This document shows positions 1-8,902 of a DNA stretch of 64,000 nucleotides, in pieces (the stretch's first letter is position 1; each line of letters begins with the position of its first letter). Made by a program: the position numbers and the translations under genes. The stretch is from Tateyamaria omphalii. Lineage in GTDB: Bacteria > Pseudomonadota > Alphaproteobacteria > Rhodobacterales > Rhodobacteraceae. The stretch is taken from positions 186,001-250,000 of the forward strand of contig NZ_JAHVHT010000004.1 in NCBI RefSeq assembly GCF_019802125.1, in the 5' to 3' direction. The notes under the pieces were generated by a model. That model was not told the origin of the DNA. It saw only the letters and a list, made by a program, of their open reading frames with translations, and made no database searches.

Positions 1-681
1 CTCATATGCGTGCCGAGCGCCGGGTGGCTCCTGTTGCGCGAACAGAACCTGCTTGCGCGCACGGCCGTGCTGTCGGCTTCGGCCAAGCTCGACCCGGTCA
101 CACGCTTGCTGTCGGTCAACGCGTTCTCTCAGGAAGTGTCGCATTTCCATGCCTCCGACCGCGACCGAAGCGTGGCGGGCATCCTCGCCGTGACCATGAA
201 ATCAGCGCGTTGGCTGAAACGATCCTGGGGCGATGACGCGGTTGAGCAGGCGCTGGGTGTGCTGCGGCTGCGCATTGGAGCCGTACTGCCAGACCAGCGC
301 CCCCTGGGGCTCGACCACACTCAACGCATCCTGATCCCTGTCACGGCAACGGAACTGAGCGATCTGCGACCGCTTCGCAACGCGGTGCGACGGTCCGCCT
401 CCGACACGCCGATCACCATCGACAACAGTATCCAGGTGCCGCTCGCGGTGATGATGGAAAGCTATGCCTTGCATCAGCCCGACAGGCCGGACGAAACGAC
501 ACGCGACATTCAGCGCGCAACGGCACCACGCAGTGCTGCGGGCCCAGCCAAACGCAACCGGTCCCGACATCAGAACCGGCCGGCAGACGCATCCATGCCC
601 AAGGGACTGTGCAAAACGACATATCATCGCCTTTTCGATGAAACCGATGCGCATATGCGCCGTGCGCTTAGACGGACCTAG
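1..681 (+). CDS. Degenerate GGDEF-like domain protein (5' partial)
   Basis: The frame is open to the left edge, so the N-terminus is missing; the first start-like codon is GTG at 10. The visible part has the layout of a GGDEF domain. A KLDPVTRLL stretch matches the family's DPLTGLxNR entry, a WGDDAVEQALGVL helix follows, and a hydrophobic ILIPV strand comes later. Where GG(D/E)EF should stand the sequence reads LGLDHT, so diguanylate cyclase activity is unlikely. A sensor or c-di-GMP-binding role is possible but is inference. The C-terminal 60 residues are rich in Arg, Pro and Ala and look disordered. Its stop overlaps the stop of the convergent Lrp-type gene by 4 bp. Confidence 0.55.
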   Translation, partial: LICVPSAGWLLLREQNLLARTAVLSASAKLDPVTRLLSVNAFSQEVSHFHASDRDRSVAGILAVTMKSARWLKRSWGDDAVEQALGVLRLRIGAVLPDQRPLGLDHTQRILIPVTATELSDLRPLRNAVRRSASDTPITIDNSIQVPLAVMMESYALHQPDRPDETTRDIQRATAPRSAAGPAKRNRSRHQNRPADASMPKGLCKTTYHRLFDETDAHMRRALRRT

Positions 682-1130
682 GCGCGTTCATCCTTGGGCG
701 AGCCCATCACCACGTAAGACGTGATGCCGTTCACCTGCGGCAGCGCACCCAGCATGTCGGTGTGAAAGGTCTTGTAGCTTGGCAGGTCCGCGCACTCGAC
801 GCGCAACAGGTATTCGATGCTGCCGGCTGTGTTGTGACACTCCCTTACCTCGGGCGCGCGGGAAATGGCGCGCTCGAACGCTTCCTGACTGGCCTTCGAA
901 TGATCGTTCAGCCCCACCGCGACATAGGCGACAAAGCCTGCGCCGATCTTGGTCCGGTCCAGGACAGCACGGTAGCCCGTGATGATGCCGGAGCGCTCCA
1001 GCTCCTGCACCCGCCGCAAACAGGCCGAGGGCGACAGCCCCACCCGTTCTGCCAGCTCCAGATTGCTGATCCGACCGTTGTGGCTCATCTCACGCAATAT
1101 ATGTTCGTTTATGCGATCAATCTTCGTCAT
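678..1130 (-). CDS. Lrp/AsnC family transcriptional regulator
   Basis: A 150-residue protein of typical Lrp/AsnC length. The N-terminal winged helix-turn-helix includes the ISNLELAERVGLSPSACLRR segment (residues about 20-40). The C-terminal RAM/ligand-binding domain has the expected GYRAVLDRTKIG start of its first strand. These proteins form dimers to octamers and sense amino acids. It is divergent from a LysE-type amino-acid exporter with about 70 bp between the starts. That arrangement is classic for a regulator controlling the neighbouring exporter, so it probably activates that gene in response to an amino acid; this is inferred from context. The assignment of family is clear, the ligand is unknown. 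Confidence 0.93.
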   Translation of the reverse strand: MTKIDRINEHILREMSHNGRISNLELAERVGLSPSACLRRVQELERSGIITGYRAVLDRTKIGAGFVAYVAVGLNDHSKASQEAFERAISRAPEVRECHNTAGSIEYLLRVECADLPSYKTFHTDMLGALPQVNGITSYVVMGSPKDERA

Positions 1131-1202
1131 CGATTGCTATCATTTACGCGAAACACACCATTTCGCAATCCAATACGGCTCATGATATCGCAATCATTGC
1201 GC

Positions 1203-1796
1203 ATGTCACTCGAATTGCTCACCGCCCTTGCCGCCTTTGCCCTTGTCAGTTCGATCACGCCGGGCCCCAACAACCTGATGCTCATGGCCTCGGGCGCAAA
1301 TTTCGGCTTCCGGCGCACCATTCCACACATGCTGGGCGTGGGTCTGGGCTTTGTCATCATGGTGCTGCTCGTGGGCACCGGGCTGGTGCAGGTGTTCGAC
1401 GCCTACCCGGTGAGCCACACCATCCTCAAAACCGTCTCGGTCGCCTATCTACTGTTTCTCGCCTTCAAGATCGCGACCGCCGCACCGATCCGCGATGGCG
1501 CAGACAAGGGCACGCCCATGACCTTCCTGCAAGCAGCAGCCTTCCAATGGGTGAACCCCAAGGCCTGGACCATGGCGCTGACGGCCGTCACCGTGTACAC
1601 TCCGGACACCACGCTCTGGGCCATCGCAATAGTCGCCATCGTCTTTGGCGCAATCAACCTGCCCGCGGTCAGCTCGTGGACGCTGCTGGGCCAGCAAATG
1701 GCACGGGTGCTCACCAACCCGTCCCGATTGGCCACGTTCAACCGGACCATGGCGGCCCTGCTTGTCGCCTCGCTCTACCCCGTCCTCTTCCCCTGA
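1203..1796 (+). CDS. LysE/RhtB family amino-acid exporter
   Basis: A 197-residue inner-membrane protein with about six hydrophobic segments. It carries the family hallmark SSITPGPNNLMLMASG (residues about 16-31) and a WVNPKAWTMAL motif in the middle. LysE/RhtB proteins export amino acids such as lysine, arginine, threonine or homoserine. I chose ATG 1203 because family members usually begin a few residues before the first helix. ATG 1182 is an in-frame alternative, and a much longer upstream extension reads through the Lrp gene on the other strand and is spurious. Neither start has a strong Shine-Dalgarno site. It is probably controlled by the divergent Lrp-type regulator. Confidence 0.9.
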   Translation: MSLELLTALAAFALVSSITPGPNNLMLMASGANFGFRRTIPHMLGVGLGFVIMVLLVGTGLVQVFDAYPVSHTILKTVSVAYLLFLAFKIATAAPIRDGADKGTPMTFLQAAAFQWVNPKAWTMALTAVTVYTPDTTLWAIAIVAIVFGAINLPAVSSWTLLGQQMARVLTNPSRLATFNRTMAALLVASLYPVLFP

Positions 1797-1855
1797 CGTT
1801 GCAAATACTGCATCCTGCAGCCATATAGCGGAAAAACCGCATCGGGGACGCAGGC

Positions 1856-2818
1856 GTGACGCAATATCTGGAATTCGAAAAACCCCTGGCCGAGATTGAG
1901 GGCAAGGCAGAAGAGCTGCGCGCGCTTGCCCGCCAGAACGAGGATATGGACGTCACGGACGAGGCCGCGGCACTTGACGCCAAAGCGGCCCAACTGCTCG
2001 AAGACCTCTATGCCGACCTCACACCGTGGCGCAAATGTCAGGTCGCGCGGCACCCGGACAGACCGCATTGCACAGACTACATAGGCGCGCTTTTCACTGA
2101 ATATACACCGCTGGCGGGTGACCGTAACTTTGCAGACGATCATGCGGTCATGGGCGGGCTCGCGCGGTTCAACGACAAGCCCGTCGTCGTGATCGGACAT
2201 GAAAAGGGCAACGACACCAAGTCCCGGATTGAACGCAATTTCGGCATGGCCCGGCCCGAAGGGTATCGCAAGGCCATCCGCCTGATGGATATGGCCGACC
2301 GGTTCAACCTGCCGGTGATCACACTGGTCGACACGCCAGGCGCCTATCCAGGCAAAGGGGCCGAAGAACGCGGCCAGTCCGAGGCCATCGCCCGCTCGAC
2401 CGAAAAGTGCCTTCAAGTCGGCGTCCCATTGATCTCAGTGGTCATTGGCGAAGGTGGCTCCGGCGGGGCCGTCGCCTTTGCCACTGCGAACAAGCTCGCC
2501 ATGCTCGAACACTCGGTCTATTCGGTGATCAGTCCCGAGGGCTGCGCCTCCATTCTCTGGAAAGACGCGGAAAAGATGCGTGAGGCGGCAGAGGCGCTAA
2601 GGCTCACCGCTCAGGACCTGAAGCAACTTGGCGTGACCGACCGGATCATTCCCGAGGCCGTCGGCGGCGCACACCGACACCGCGATGCAACAATCACATC
2701 GGTCGGTAGCGCGATTGCAGCGATGCTGGTCGAGATGGAAGGCAAGGCGCGGGCGGATCTGATCACGGACCGCAGGCAAAAATTCCTGGATCTGGGCAGT
2801 ACGGGCCTCGCGGCATAA
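1856..2818 (+). CDS. accA: Acetyl-CoA carboxylase carboxyltransferase subunit alpha
   Basis: A 320-residue protein matching AccA along its whole length. It starts with GTG followed by [16 protein letters not shown], the usual N-terminus. It then has the carboxyltransferase core with [38 protein letters not shown] and [12 protein letters not shown], the glycine-rich CoA-binding and oxyanion segments. With AccD it transfers CO2 from carboxybiotin to acetyl-CoA to form malonyl-CoA, the first committed step of fatty-acid synthesis in the cytoplasm. It ends one base before the stop of the convergent histidine-kinase gene. Housekeeping gene; no oddities seen. Confidence 0.98.
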   Translation: MTQYLEFEKPLAEIEGKAEELRALARQNEDMDVTDEAAALDAKAAQLLEDLYADLTPWRKCQVARHPDRPHCTDYIGALFTEYTPLAGDRNFADDHAVMGGLARFNDKPVVVIGHEKGNDTKSRIERNFGMARPEGYRKAIRLMDMADRFNLPVITLVDTPGAYPGKGAEERGQSEAIARSTEKCLQVGVPLISVVIGEGGSGGAVAFATANKLAMLEHSVYSVISPEGCASILWKDAEKMREAAEALRLTAQDLKQLGVTDRIIPEAVGGAHRHRDATITSVGSAIAAMLVEMEGKARADLITDRRQKFLDLGSTGLAA

Positions 2819-3895
2819 CTATCCCGCACGCGCCTGCTCGTCGCTCCCTTCCAGAATACGCCCCGGCAACTCGACACGTATTTCAGCTCCAAGTCCGTCC
2901 GCGGGTTTCTCCACGGCGACAGAGCCACCGCGTGCCTTGACCAGCCGTATGACACCTTGCAAGCCATAACCGCCCTCGGACGGCATACCATCCACGCGTC
3001 CGCCCTCATCGAGGTCAAAACCGCGTCCATGATCACGGACAGACACCACCAGACGTCGCGCGTTCACTGCTGCTACAGCCACATCGACACGCACCGAAGC
3101 GGCACCTGAATGCTTTAACGCGTTGTCGATCAGATTGCGCAGGATGATCTGAACGGCGGTGAAGTCCGCCTCCACCGTGGTGCGGGGATACGCGATCGAA
3201 TGCTCGCGCAAGGGGTCCAGCAAGACAACGATGTCGTCGCACATCGCACCAAGATTGACGGGCCGCAAGCAGGCAGGCGCCGACTTCGCCATGACCTGCG
3301 ACATCGTCTCTGAAATGATGCCGAGCGACTTGTCGGCCAGCTCGTCAATCATGTCTATCAGTTCAACTTTGCCATCCCCATGATCCACAAAGTCATTCCG
3401 CATCAGATAGGCAAGCGACTTGAGATTGCTGATCGGGCTGCGCAGATCGTGAGCCGCAAGGCAGACCAGATCCTCAACCTCGCGCATCGCTGCCACGGTC
3501 ATCGTTTCCTGTTGTTCCAACGCGCGCTCGGCAGAGATGTCATGCGATGTGCCAACCATCCGCACCAGCGTGCCTTCATCATCATGCGACGCAATCAGAC
3601 AGGTACGGAACCACATGATCCTGTCACCCAGCGGCAATCCGGTCTCGAACTCCGCAGTCCGACCGCCCTTCCAAGCTTTCAGTTGCTGGCGATACACCGC
3701 ATATGCGGCACGGCCATTCAGGATGTCATGCACCGCTTTTCCGACAATGTCAGTCAGATCCAACCCCAACAGGATGCACCCCGACCTGTTCATGAAATCG
3801 AAAATGGGACGATCATCCTCGTCCGCGACCAACACGAAAACCGGCGTGTCCACCATATCGTAGATCGAATAGTCCAAGCGTTTCGAACCCTGCAT
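2819..3895 (-). CDS. PAS-domain sensor histidine kinase
   Basis: A 358-residue protein without membrane segments. Residues about 10-125 form a PAS/PAC sensor domain. The H-box is LAAHDLRSPISNL with phospho-acceptor His149, followed by a dimerisation helix. The ATPase has an N-box LRNLIDNALKHS (Asn258), a G1 box DHGRGF (288-293) and a glycine box GGYGLQG (308-314). It should autophosphorylate in the cytoplasm and pass phosphate to a response regulator. No response regulator is encoded next to it, so it is an orphan kinase here. The signal is unknown. It converges with accA with no gap. Confidence 0.9.
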   Translation of the reverse strand: MQGSKRLDYSIYDMVDTPVFVLVADEDDRPIFDFMNRSGCILLGLDLTDIVGKAVHDILNGRAAYAVYRQQLKAWKGGRTAEFETGLPLGDRIMWFRTCLIASHDDEGTLVRMVGTSHDISAERALEQQETMTVAAMREVEDLVCLAAHDLRSPISNLKSLAYLMRNDFVDHGDGKVELIDMIDELADKSLGIISETMSQVMAKSAPACLRPVNLGAMCDDIVVLLDPLREHSIAYPRTTVEADFTAVQIILRNLIDNALKHSGAASVRVDVAVAAVNARRLVVSVRDHGRGFDLDEGGRVDGMPSEGGYGLQGVIRLVKARGGSVAVEKPADGLGAEIRVELPGRILEGSDEQARAG

Positions 3896-3946
3896 CCGTT
3901 GCGTGTCATCCCTGACTAGCAGCGGAGCGCTACGAAACGCTTAAGC

Positions 3947-4597
3947 TCAGCTGGCCAACATGCGCAGACCCTGGGTGACGTCTGATCGCACCGCCAGACG
4001 CAGGCTCGGTTCGTCGCCCGCACGCAGGGCAGCAATGATCAGGCGGTGGTATCGCGGTGGTTCGGTCCGACGTAGCCGACCATAGAGCGCGCGCATGGTT
4101 GGTCCCATCTGAAGCCACACCGTCTCGGCCATGGCCAGCATCGCCGGCGCTTGCGCCCTCAGGTAGAGCGTGCGGTGAAATTCCAGGTTGGTCCGAATGT
4201 AGCTCACCGCATCACGGTGCGCGACGGCCTCGGCCACAGCGCTGTTGATGGATTGCAACCGCTCGATCAGGGCAAGGTGCGCGCGGGGCAACGCTCGGGT
4301 GGCAAGCTCCACCTCGATCAGCGCCCGCAGGGCCGCCAGCTCTTCGATCCGTTCATTGGACAGCTCGGGCGTGGACACGCGGCCCGATTGGGACAGCGTC
4401 AGCGCACCCTCGGCCACCAGCCGCCGCACCGCCTCGCGCGCGGGGGTCATGGAAACGTCGTATTGCTTGCCGATGCCCCGCAAGGTCAGCGCCTGACCGG
4501 GCGAGATGTCTCCATGCATGATCCGTGTCCGCAATCTGCGGTACACACGGTCGTGCGCGGCAGAGGCGGTGTCACGAATGCGTGGGGCCTGGCTCAT
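3947..4597 (-). CDS. GntR family transcriptional regulator (FadR/FCD type)
   Basis: A 216-residue protein. The N-terminal winged helix of GntR type (residues about 12-77) contains ALTLRGIGKQYDVSMTPARE, and the helical FCD effector domain (about 80-216) has the conserved Arg/His pattern of metal- and ligand-binding FCD proteins (for example NLEFHRTLY). FCD regulators usually repress catabolic genes and respond to carboxylic acids. No catabolic operon lies beside it: its neighbours are a kinase gene and a metalloprotease gene on the same strand. The target cannot be named. Confidence 0.9.
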   Translation of the reverse strand: MSQAPRIRDTASAAHDRVYRRLRTRIMHGDISPGQALTLRGIGKQYDVSMTPAREAVRRLVAEGALTLSQSGRVSTPELSNERIEELAALRALIEVELATRALPRAHLALIERLQSINSAVAEAVAHRDAVSYIRTNLEFHRTLYLRAQAPAMLAMAETVWLQMGPTMRALYGRLRRTEPPRYHRLIIAALRAGDEPSLRLAVRSDVTQGLRMLAS

Positions 4598-4628
4598 GCC
4601 CTTTTGTGATCACAAGGCTGCGTCGCGG

Positions 4629-5321
4629 TCAATCACCAAAGCGAAACCTGTGCAAACCATTGCCGTCGGTACGCAACCACCGGCGTTGTGCATCATAGGG
4701 GCCGTAAATGCGTGTCACCTCAGCCCAGAAAGCGGGCGAGTGGTTCATCTGCGCCAAATGCGCCACCTCATGCGCGGCGACATAGCGCAGGACCTCGGGC
4801 GGGGCGAGGATCAGGCGCCAGGAGAACATCAGCCGCCCTGCGGATGAACAGGACCCCCAGCGCGAGCGCGTGTCGCGCAGGCTCAACCCGGAATAGGACC
4901 GACCCAACCGATCCGCGTATTCATCACAGGCAGCCGCCAACACATCGCGGGCCCGCGCCTTCAAAAACCCCTGCACACGGCTGGTAACCGTATCGGTTCG
5001 TCCCGGCACCGCCAATGTCTCGTCGGTCAGGCGCACTGTGCGTCCGGCTCCCTCGACAATCCGTCGACCAAGCCCTTCGACAGGCAGAACGGTCCCAATA
5101 TCCACACGGACATCCTCTACCCGCGCCTCAAGATGCTTGCGAATCCACGGCTCCTTCTCGCGGGCGAACTCCAGCGCCTCACGCTCGGCCACATGTTTGG
5201 GCAAGGTCAGGGTCACGCGGCCATCCAGCGACGAGATACGCAAGGTGATGCGCCGCGCTCGCGCCGACCGCCGCAACGTCAGAATGATATCGGGTTGCCC
5301 TTGAAGGACACGTTCGGCCAT
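4629..5321 (-). CDS. YgjP-type M48-like zinc metallopeptidase
   Basis: A 230-residue protein of the DUF45/YgjP family. The zinc site is AAHEVAHLAQMNHSPAFW, with His184, Glu185 and His188 as the HExxH motif; the family's preceding WGSCSS motif is at 155-160. The N-terminal half is a basic beta-rich region. There is no signal peptide or membrane segment, so a cytoplasmic enzyme is expected. Family members resemble the wedge-type SprT/Wss1 peptidases, but the substrate is not established. A 153-bp gap separates its start from the divergent FYDLN gene. Confidence 0.88.
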   Translation of the reverse strand: MAERVLQGQPDIILTLRRSARARRITLRISSLDGRVTLTLPKHVAEREALEFAREKEPWIRKHLEARVEDVRVDIGTVLPVEGLGRRIVEGAGRTVRLTDETLAVPGRTDTVTSRVQGFLKARARDVLAAACDEYADRLGRSYSGLSLRDTRSRWGSCSSAGRLMFSWRLILAPPEVLRYVAAHEVAHLAQMNHSPAFWAEVTRIYGPYDAQRRWLRTDGNGLHRFRFGD

Positions 5322-5474
5322 CCCATTTCCCCATCCCGGGCCCTTGCCAAACCATAAGGCTTTGACTCCGTCCCGACCTTATGGCACTTGCCCAGAATCG
5401 CCGCAACACGAGGCACGCCCGCACATGCGCTCCCCGCGCCTGATCCGGGCCACGCGCAGACAAGAGGATGACAC

Positions 5475-5804
5475 ATGCCAAAGGAAGAATGGGGCACCAA
5501 ACGGCTTTGTCCGACGACCGGCAAACGGTTTTACGACATGAACCGCTCGCCGATTGTCAGCCCGTATACGGGTGACGTGGTCGAGGTCGACAGCTCCAAG
5601 ACCCGCATGATCGCCGCAGATGCCGAGGATGCGGCATCGGCCAAGAACAAGGCCAAGGCATCGGCGGATGACGAGGATCAGGTGCTGGACGACGACGATG
5701 TCGACGTCGAACTGGACGACGATCTGCTTGATGATGACGACGACGAGGACAACGTCTCGCTCGACGAACTGGCCGACGTGGCCGCCGAAGAAGACGAGTC
5801 GTAA
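5475..5804 (+). CDS. TIGR02300 / FYDLN acid-domain protein
   Basis: A 109-residue protein. The N-terminal 40 residues hold the conserved region WGTKRLCPTTGKRFYDMNR, the FYDLN motif of an alphaproteobacterial family of unknown function. The remainder is a strongly acidic tail in which runs of Asp and Glu dominate from about residue 64 to the end. The acidic tail may bind cations or basic proteins, but that is speculation. The preceding AAGAGG-like site supports the start at 5475. It lies just upstream of tRNA-Ala. Confidence 0.92.
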   Translation: MPKEEWGTKRLCPTTGKRFYDMNRSPIVSPYTGDVVEVDSSKTRMIAADAEDAASAKNKAKASADDEDQVLDDDDVDVELDDDLLDDDDDEDNVSLDELADVAAEEDES

Positions 5805-5813
5805 TTACGCTGT

Positions 5814-5847
5814 CCAAGCGGGGTCTTTTTCACTTGATCCCGCTTGG
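5814..5847 (+). terminator. Hairpin downstream of the FYDLN gene
   Basis: A perfect 9-bp inverted repeat, CCAAGCGGG (5814-5822) and CCCGCTTGG (5839-5847), begins 10 bp after the stop codon. The T-run GTCTTTTTC lies in the 16-nt loop rather than after the stem, so it is not a textbook intrinsic terminator. It may still end transcription or stabilise the 3' end before the tRNA. Confidence 0.45.
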
Positions 5848-5894
5848 CAAAGCGCCTAATCAGCGGCGCACGGCTCGAGAGAGCCACCAAGGAT

Positions 5895-5970
5895 GGGGCA
5901 TTAGCTCAGCTGGGAGAGCGCCTGCATGGCATGCAGGAGGTCAGCGGTTCGATCCCGCTATGCTCCACCA
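5895..5970 (+). tRNA. tRNA-Ala (anticodon GGC)
   Basis: A complete 76-nt cloverleaf. The acceptor stem GGGGCAT pairs with ATGCTCC, the D-arm is GCTC/GAGC, the anticodon stem CCTGC/GCAGG encloses loop ATGGCAT with anticodon GGC (reads GCC), the T-arm contains GTTCGATCC, and the CCA end is encoded. GCC is a major Ala codon in this GC-rich genome. The 3' portion recurs 120 bp downstream. Confidence 0.97.
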
Positions 5971-6065
5971 TCCCACACTCGAAATTCACAGACCAACCGG
6001 CGCGCTTTCTATCTCTGCGGGTGCTGACTGACGCGCATCGGCTGCGTCGCTACGCTGAGTGCAAC

Positions 6066-6090
6066 GGTAGGGTCCCGCTATGCTCCAACA
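6066..6090 (+). repeat. Partial copy of the tRNA-Ala 3' end
   Basis: This 25-nt stretch aligns without gaps to the last 25 nt of the tRNA-Ala gene (5946-5970) at an offset of exactly 120 bp. Identity is 21 of 25, with a 15-nt exact core TCCCGCTATGCTCCA. The flanking sequence does not form a second cloverleaf. It could be a decayed tandem tRNA or the scar of an integrase attachment site; no integrase gene is present in between or nearby. Confidence 0.7.
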
Positions 6091-6399
6091 TTCCCCGACA
6101 ACAGATCACAGTCAGGTCGCGGAGGGGCCCGCCAACACCGGTCGCAAGTTCCCGCAACCGGGGTCAGTCTATCGGGCTTCTGCTGGTCATCTCCCAAAAC
6201 ACAAAGGACCCTGCCAAGCGTTGCCGGTTACTGAGACAGCGGCTGTTTCGGGACAATGCAAGACAGCGCAGTTCGCACCCGGCGGAGCGTGAAAGGGCCG
6301 GGTATGTGCACCCGTGCTCGGGGCACAAGGATTTACAATTGGAATTGACGCGTAAGACGCAAAAGACCAGCGCTATGAACACTCGGGTCAGGTCGACTG

Positions 6400-6447
6400 T
6401 TTGGAACTGCGCCGCAGCCGAAAACAGCGGCGGCGCAGATGTCCAAA
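6400..6447 (-). terminator. Strong hairpin at the 3' end of the RTX gene
   Basis: A nested inverted repeat starts 2 bp after the RTX stop codon: TTTGGA pairs with TCCAAA, and inside that CTGCGCCGC (6407-6415) pairs with GCGGCGCAG (6430-6438). No T-run follows, so termination by RNA polymerase alone is uncertain; it may protect the mRNA 3' end. Confidence 0.5.
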
Positions 6448-6448
6448 C

Positions 6449-8902
6449 CTAGGCGAACACGACGTCAGATACGATCACCACGTCATCAACCAGCGCGTTG
6501 ACGTTGGTGATGCCCGTAAACATCAGGCTGTCATCACCAAAGGTCAGCACCACGAAGCCGTCATCGTTCAGGCTCGCATAGTTCGAGATGTCGGCAGCCG
6601 TGGGCATGTCCTCCATGAACAGCGACGACGACAGTTCGACCGTGTCGATGTTGTTCTGGAAGTCCGCCACTCGATCGTCACCCGAGCCCGCATCAAAGAT
6701 GAACGTGTCCGCGCCAATACCGCCGCGCAGCACGTCATTGCCCGTACCACCGTCCAGGCGGTCGCTGCCCGCGTTGCCCTCAAGGCGGTCGTCGCCCGCG
6801 CCGCCATTCAGGTCATCGGTGCCGTTGCCCGCGTTGAGCGTGTCGTTGCCGTCGCCGCCGTTGAGGATGTCGTTGTTGATGCCGCCGTTCAGCACATCGT
6901 CACCGGCATCCCCGTTCAGCGTGTCGACACCGGAGTTGCCGTTCAGCGTGTCATTGTCGGCGCCGCCGTTCAGCAGATCAAACCCGGCTTGGCCGGACAG
7001 AAGGTCGTCTCCGTCGCCGCCGTTCAGCGTGTCGGTGCCGAGGCCACCCAGCAGCGTGTCGTTGCCTGCGCCGCCATCCAACGTGTCAAAGCCGTTGTTT
7101 CCGGACAGGCTGTCATCGCCGCCGCCGCCAACAAGGTTGTCGAACCCGTCCTGGCCGATCAGGGTGTCGTTGCCCTGACCGCCGTCCATCGTGTCAAAAC
7201 CGATGCCGCCAGACAGGCTGTCATTGCCGCCGCCGCCGTCGACTTGATCGCTGCCTGCGCCCGCAGAAATCGTGTCGTTGCCGCCTTCACCGGACAGGGT
7301 GTCGTCTTCGCCGGTGCCAGGCACATTCTGGGGCGCGACGAAATCGCTGGCTGACACCGTTTGATCGTCAAATCGCAGAAGCTCGACATCGCTGGAAACG
7401 AAATTTGTGTCGCCGGCGTTGACGACCTCGAGACCGCCCATAACTTCGGTGATCGTGACGTCCGCCAGCGCAGCATAGAAGACGGCCGTATCTTCGCCGT
7501 CACCACCAACGAGGGTATCATTTCCAGCTTCGCCATAGAGCGTATCGTCGCCGCCAGCACCGTTCAGGCTGTCATCGCCGCCACGTCCGGCCAGGATATT
7601 CGCGTCGTCATCGCCCAGCAGCGTATCGTCGCCTGCACGTGAGCCGCGGACATATTCGATATCGATCAACGTGTCAGTGAAGCCGACGCCATCCCAAATG
7701 CCCGATGCCGTTTCGTTTTCAAGATCAACAAAAACGGATTCGACCCCTGATCGATCGTAGCGGACCCTGTCAAAGCCTGCGCCACCGTCCACCGTGTCGT
7801 CGCCAAGCTGGGTGATGAAGCTTTCATCGCGGTCGCTGCCGGTGATGCTGTCGTTGTTGTCGCTGCCGCGGATCTCCAACTGACCGTCGCCGTCAGTGAT
7901 GTTGATCTGTTCGACGTTGCCAAAGCCGTCGTTGGATACAACACCGGTCGAAAGGTCGACCACGACCCCATCTGTCGGGTTGGCCATATCGCCGAAGTGG
8001 AAACTGATGCGCACCAGACCATCGGTCAGGGTCACGTTATATGTGTCAGAGCCTTCGCTGCCGTGCAGGTTCAAATAGTCGCTGTCAGCGCCCATGACAG
8101 CATTGAACACATCGTTGCCGATACCACCCTGCATGCCGAGCCCATCGGCATCCAGGATCGTGGCAACGTCCACGAGCGTGTCAGTGAACCCGAGATAGGT
8201 GATCGTTCCGGTATTGGCAGTACCGTCCAGGTTGAAGGTAACTGGCGCGCCCTGTCCGTTCGGCACAAAGTCCAGATCATAGTCGAGCCACACAAACGAT
8301 TGGTCACCCGCATTCGTGAAAACCAGCATATCGTTGCCAGCAGACGCTTCAACGATATCTTCGTTGAAGTCTGGCGCGCTGCTTCCCAGATTGAACGTGT
8401 CGTTGTTGCCGCCGCCCACAAGCTGGTCACGTTCGCCCGGGCCACTGATCACTGTTGTGGGGACCTGAATGAACGGGGCAAGCTCGCCAAACGCATCTTC
8501 CTGATCAAAGCTGTCAGCCGCATTGCTTGCATCAAATGTGATCAACGGGAAGGAATTGAAGATACCGACAATCTGAGCGAAATCATCGTTTTCAGCGATC
8601 GCGTCAAATGCCGCGATCAACGCCGGAAGGTTCAGCGCAATATTGGTGATCGTGGCCTGCGTGACGCCGTTCTGAACAAAGCTGATCGAGGTGATGGTGC
8701 CCGAGATCGGTTCTCCGTCATCTCCCTCGCTCAACGCAATGTTCGTTCCGCTTAGCGTCGTGAATACGCCGGTGTCCGGGTTTTCAACAACAAGTTCGGT
8801 CGGGGAAACAGAAACGGGTTCCAGCCCTTCCAGAGTGTCGTTGGCATCAAAAAATCCGTCCCCGATGAAGTTCGAATTCGTGCCCAGGAAAGTGATAAGC
8901 AT
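6449..8902 (-). CDS. RTX-type calcium-binding secreted protein
   Basis: An 817-residue acidic protein. The N-terminal 160 residues are unique, beginning MLITFLGTNSNFIGDGFFD, with no Sec signal. Scattered glycine/aspartate-rich nonapeptide repeats appear from about residue 165. A dense block of GGxGxDxLxG repeats runs from about 420 to 465 and from about 530 to 730, the calcium-binding parallel beta-roll of RTX proteins. The C-terminus is a hydrophobic/acidic tail of the kind read by type I secretion. There is no toxin, lipase or protease motif, so this is probably a surface or extracellular protein of unknown task. No type I secretion genes are in the window. An AAGGA site precedes the ATG. 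Confidence 0.9.
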   Translation of the reverse strand: MLITFLGTNSNFIGDGFFDANDTLEGLEPVSVSPTELVVENPDTGVFTTLSGTNIALSEGDDGEPISGTITSISFVQNGVTQATITNIALNLPALIAAFDAIAENDDFAQIVGIFNSFPLITFDASNAADSFDQEDAFGELAPFIQVPTTVISGPGERDQLVGGGNNDTFNLGSSAPDFNEDIVEASAGNDMLVFTNAGDQSFVWLDYDLDFVPNGQGAPVTFNLDGTANTGTITYLGFTDTLVDVATILDADGLGMQGGIGNDVFNAVMGADSDYLNLHGSEGSDTYNVTLTDGLVRISFHFGDMANPTDGVVVDLSTGVVSNDGFGNVEQINITDGDGQLEIRGSDNNDSITGSDRDESFITQLGDDTVDGGAGFDRVRYDRSGVESVFVDLENETASGIWDGVGFTDTLIDIEYVRGSRAGDDTLLGDDDANILAGRGGDDSLNGAGGDDTLYGEAGNDTLVGGDGEDTAVFYAALADVTITEVMGGLEVVNAGDTNFVSSDVELLRFDDQTVSASDFVAPQNVPGTGEDDTLSGEGGNDTISAGAGSDQVDGGGGNDSLSGGIGFDTMDGGQGNDTLIGQDGFDNLVGGGGDDSLSGNNGFDTLDGGAGNDTLLGGLGTDTLNGGDGDDLLSGQAGFDLLNGGADNDTLNGNSGVDTLNGDAGDDVLNGGINNDILNGGDGNDTLNAGNGTDDLNGGAGDDRLEGNAGSDRLDGGTGNDVLRGGIGADTFIFDAGSGDDRVADFQNNIDTVELSSSLFMEDMPTAADISNYASLNDDGFVVLTFGDDSLMFTGITNVNALVDDVVIVSDVVFA

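Noticed and set aside
762..1202. Long N-terminal extension of the LysE gene
   Set aside because: It runs through the Lrp regulator on the opposite strand and carries no exporter-like sequence before residue 141 of that reading.
6401..7354. Long plus-strand frame opposite the RTX repeats (Val-Ala-Gln-Arg repeats)
   Set aside because: The apparent repeats are the complement of the RTX glycine/aspartate repeats; no start signal or independent protein features.
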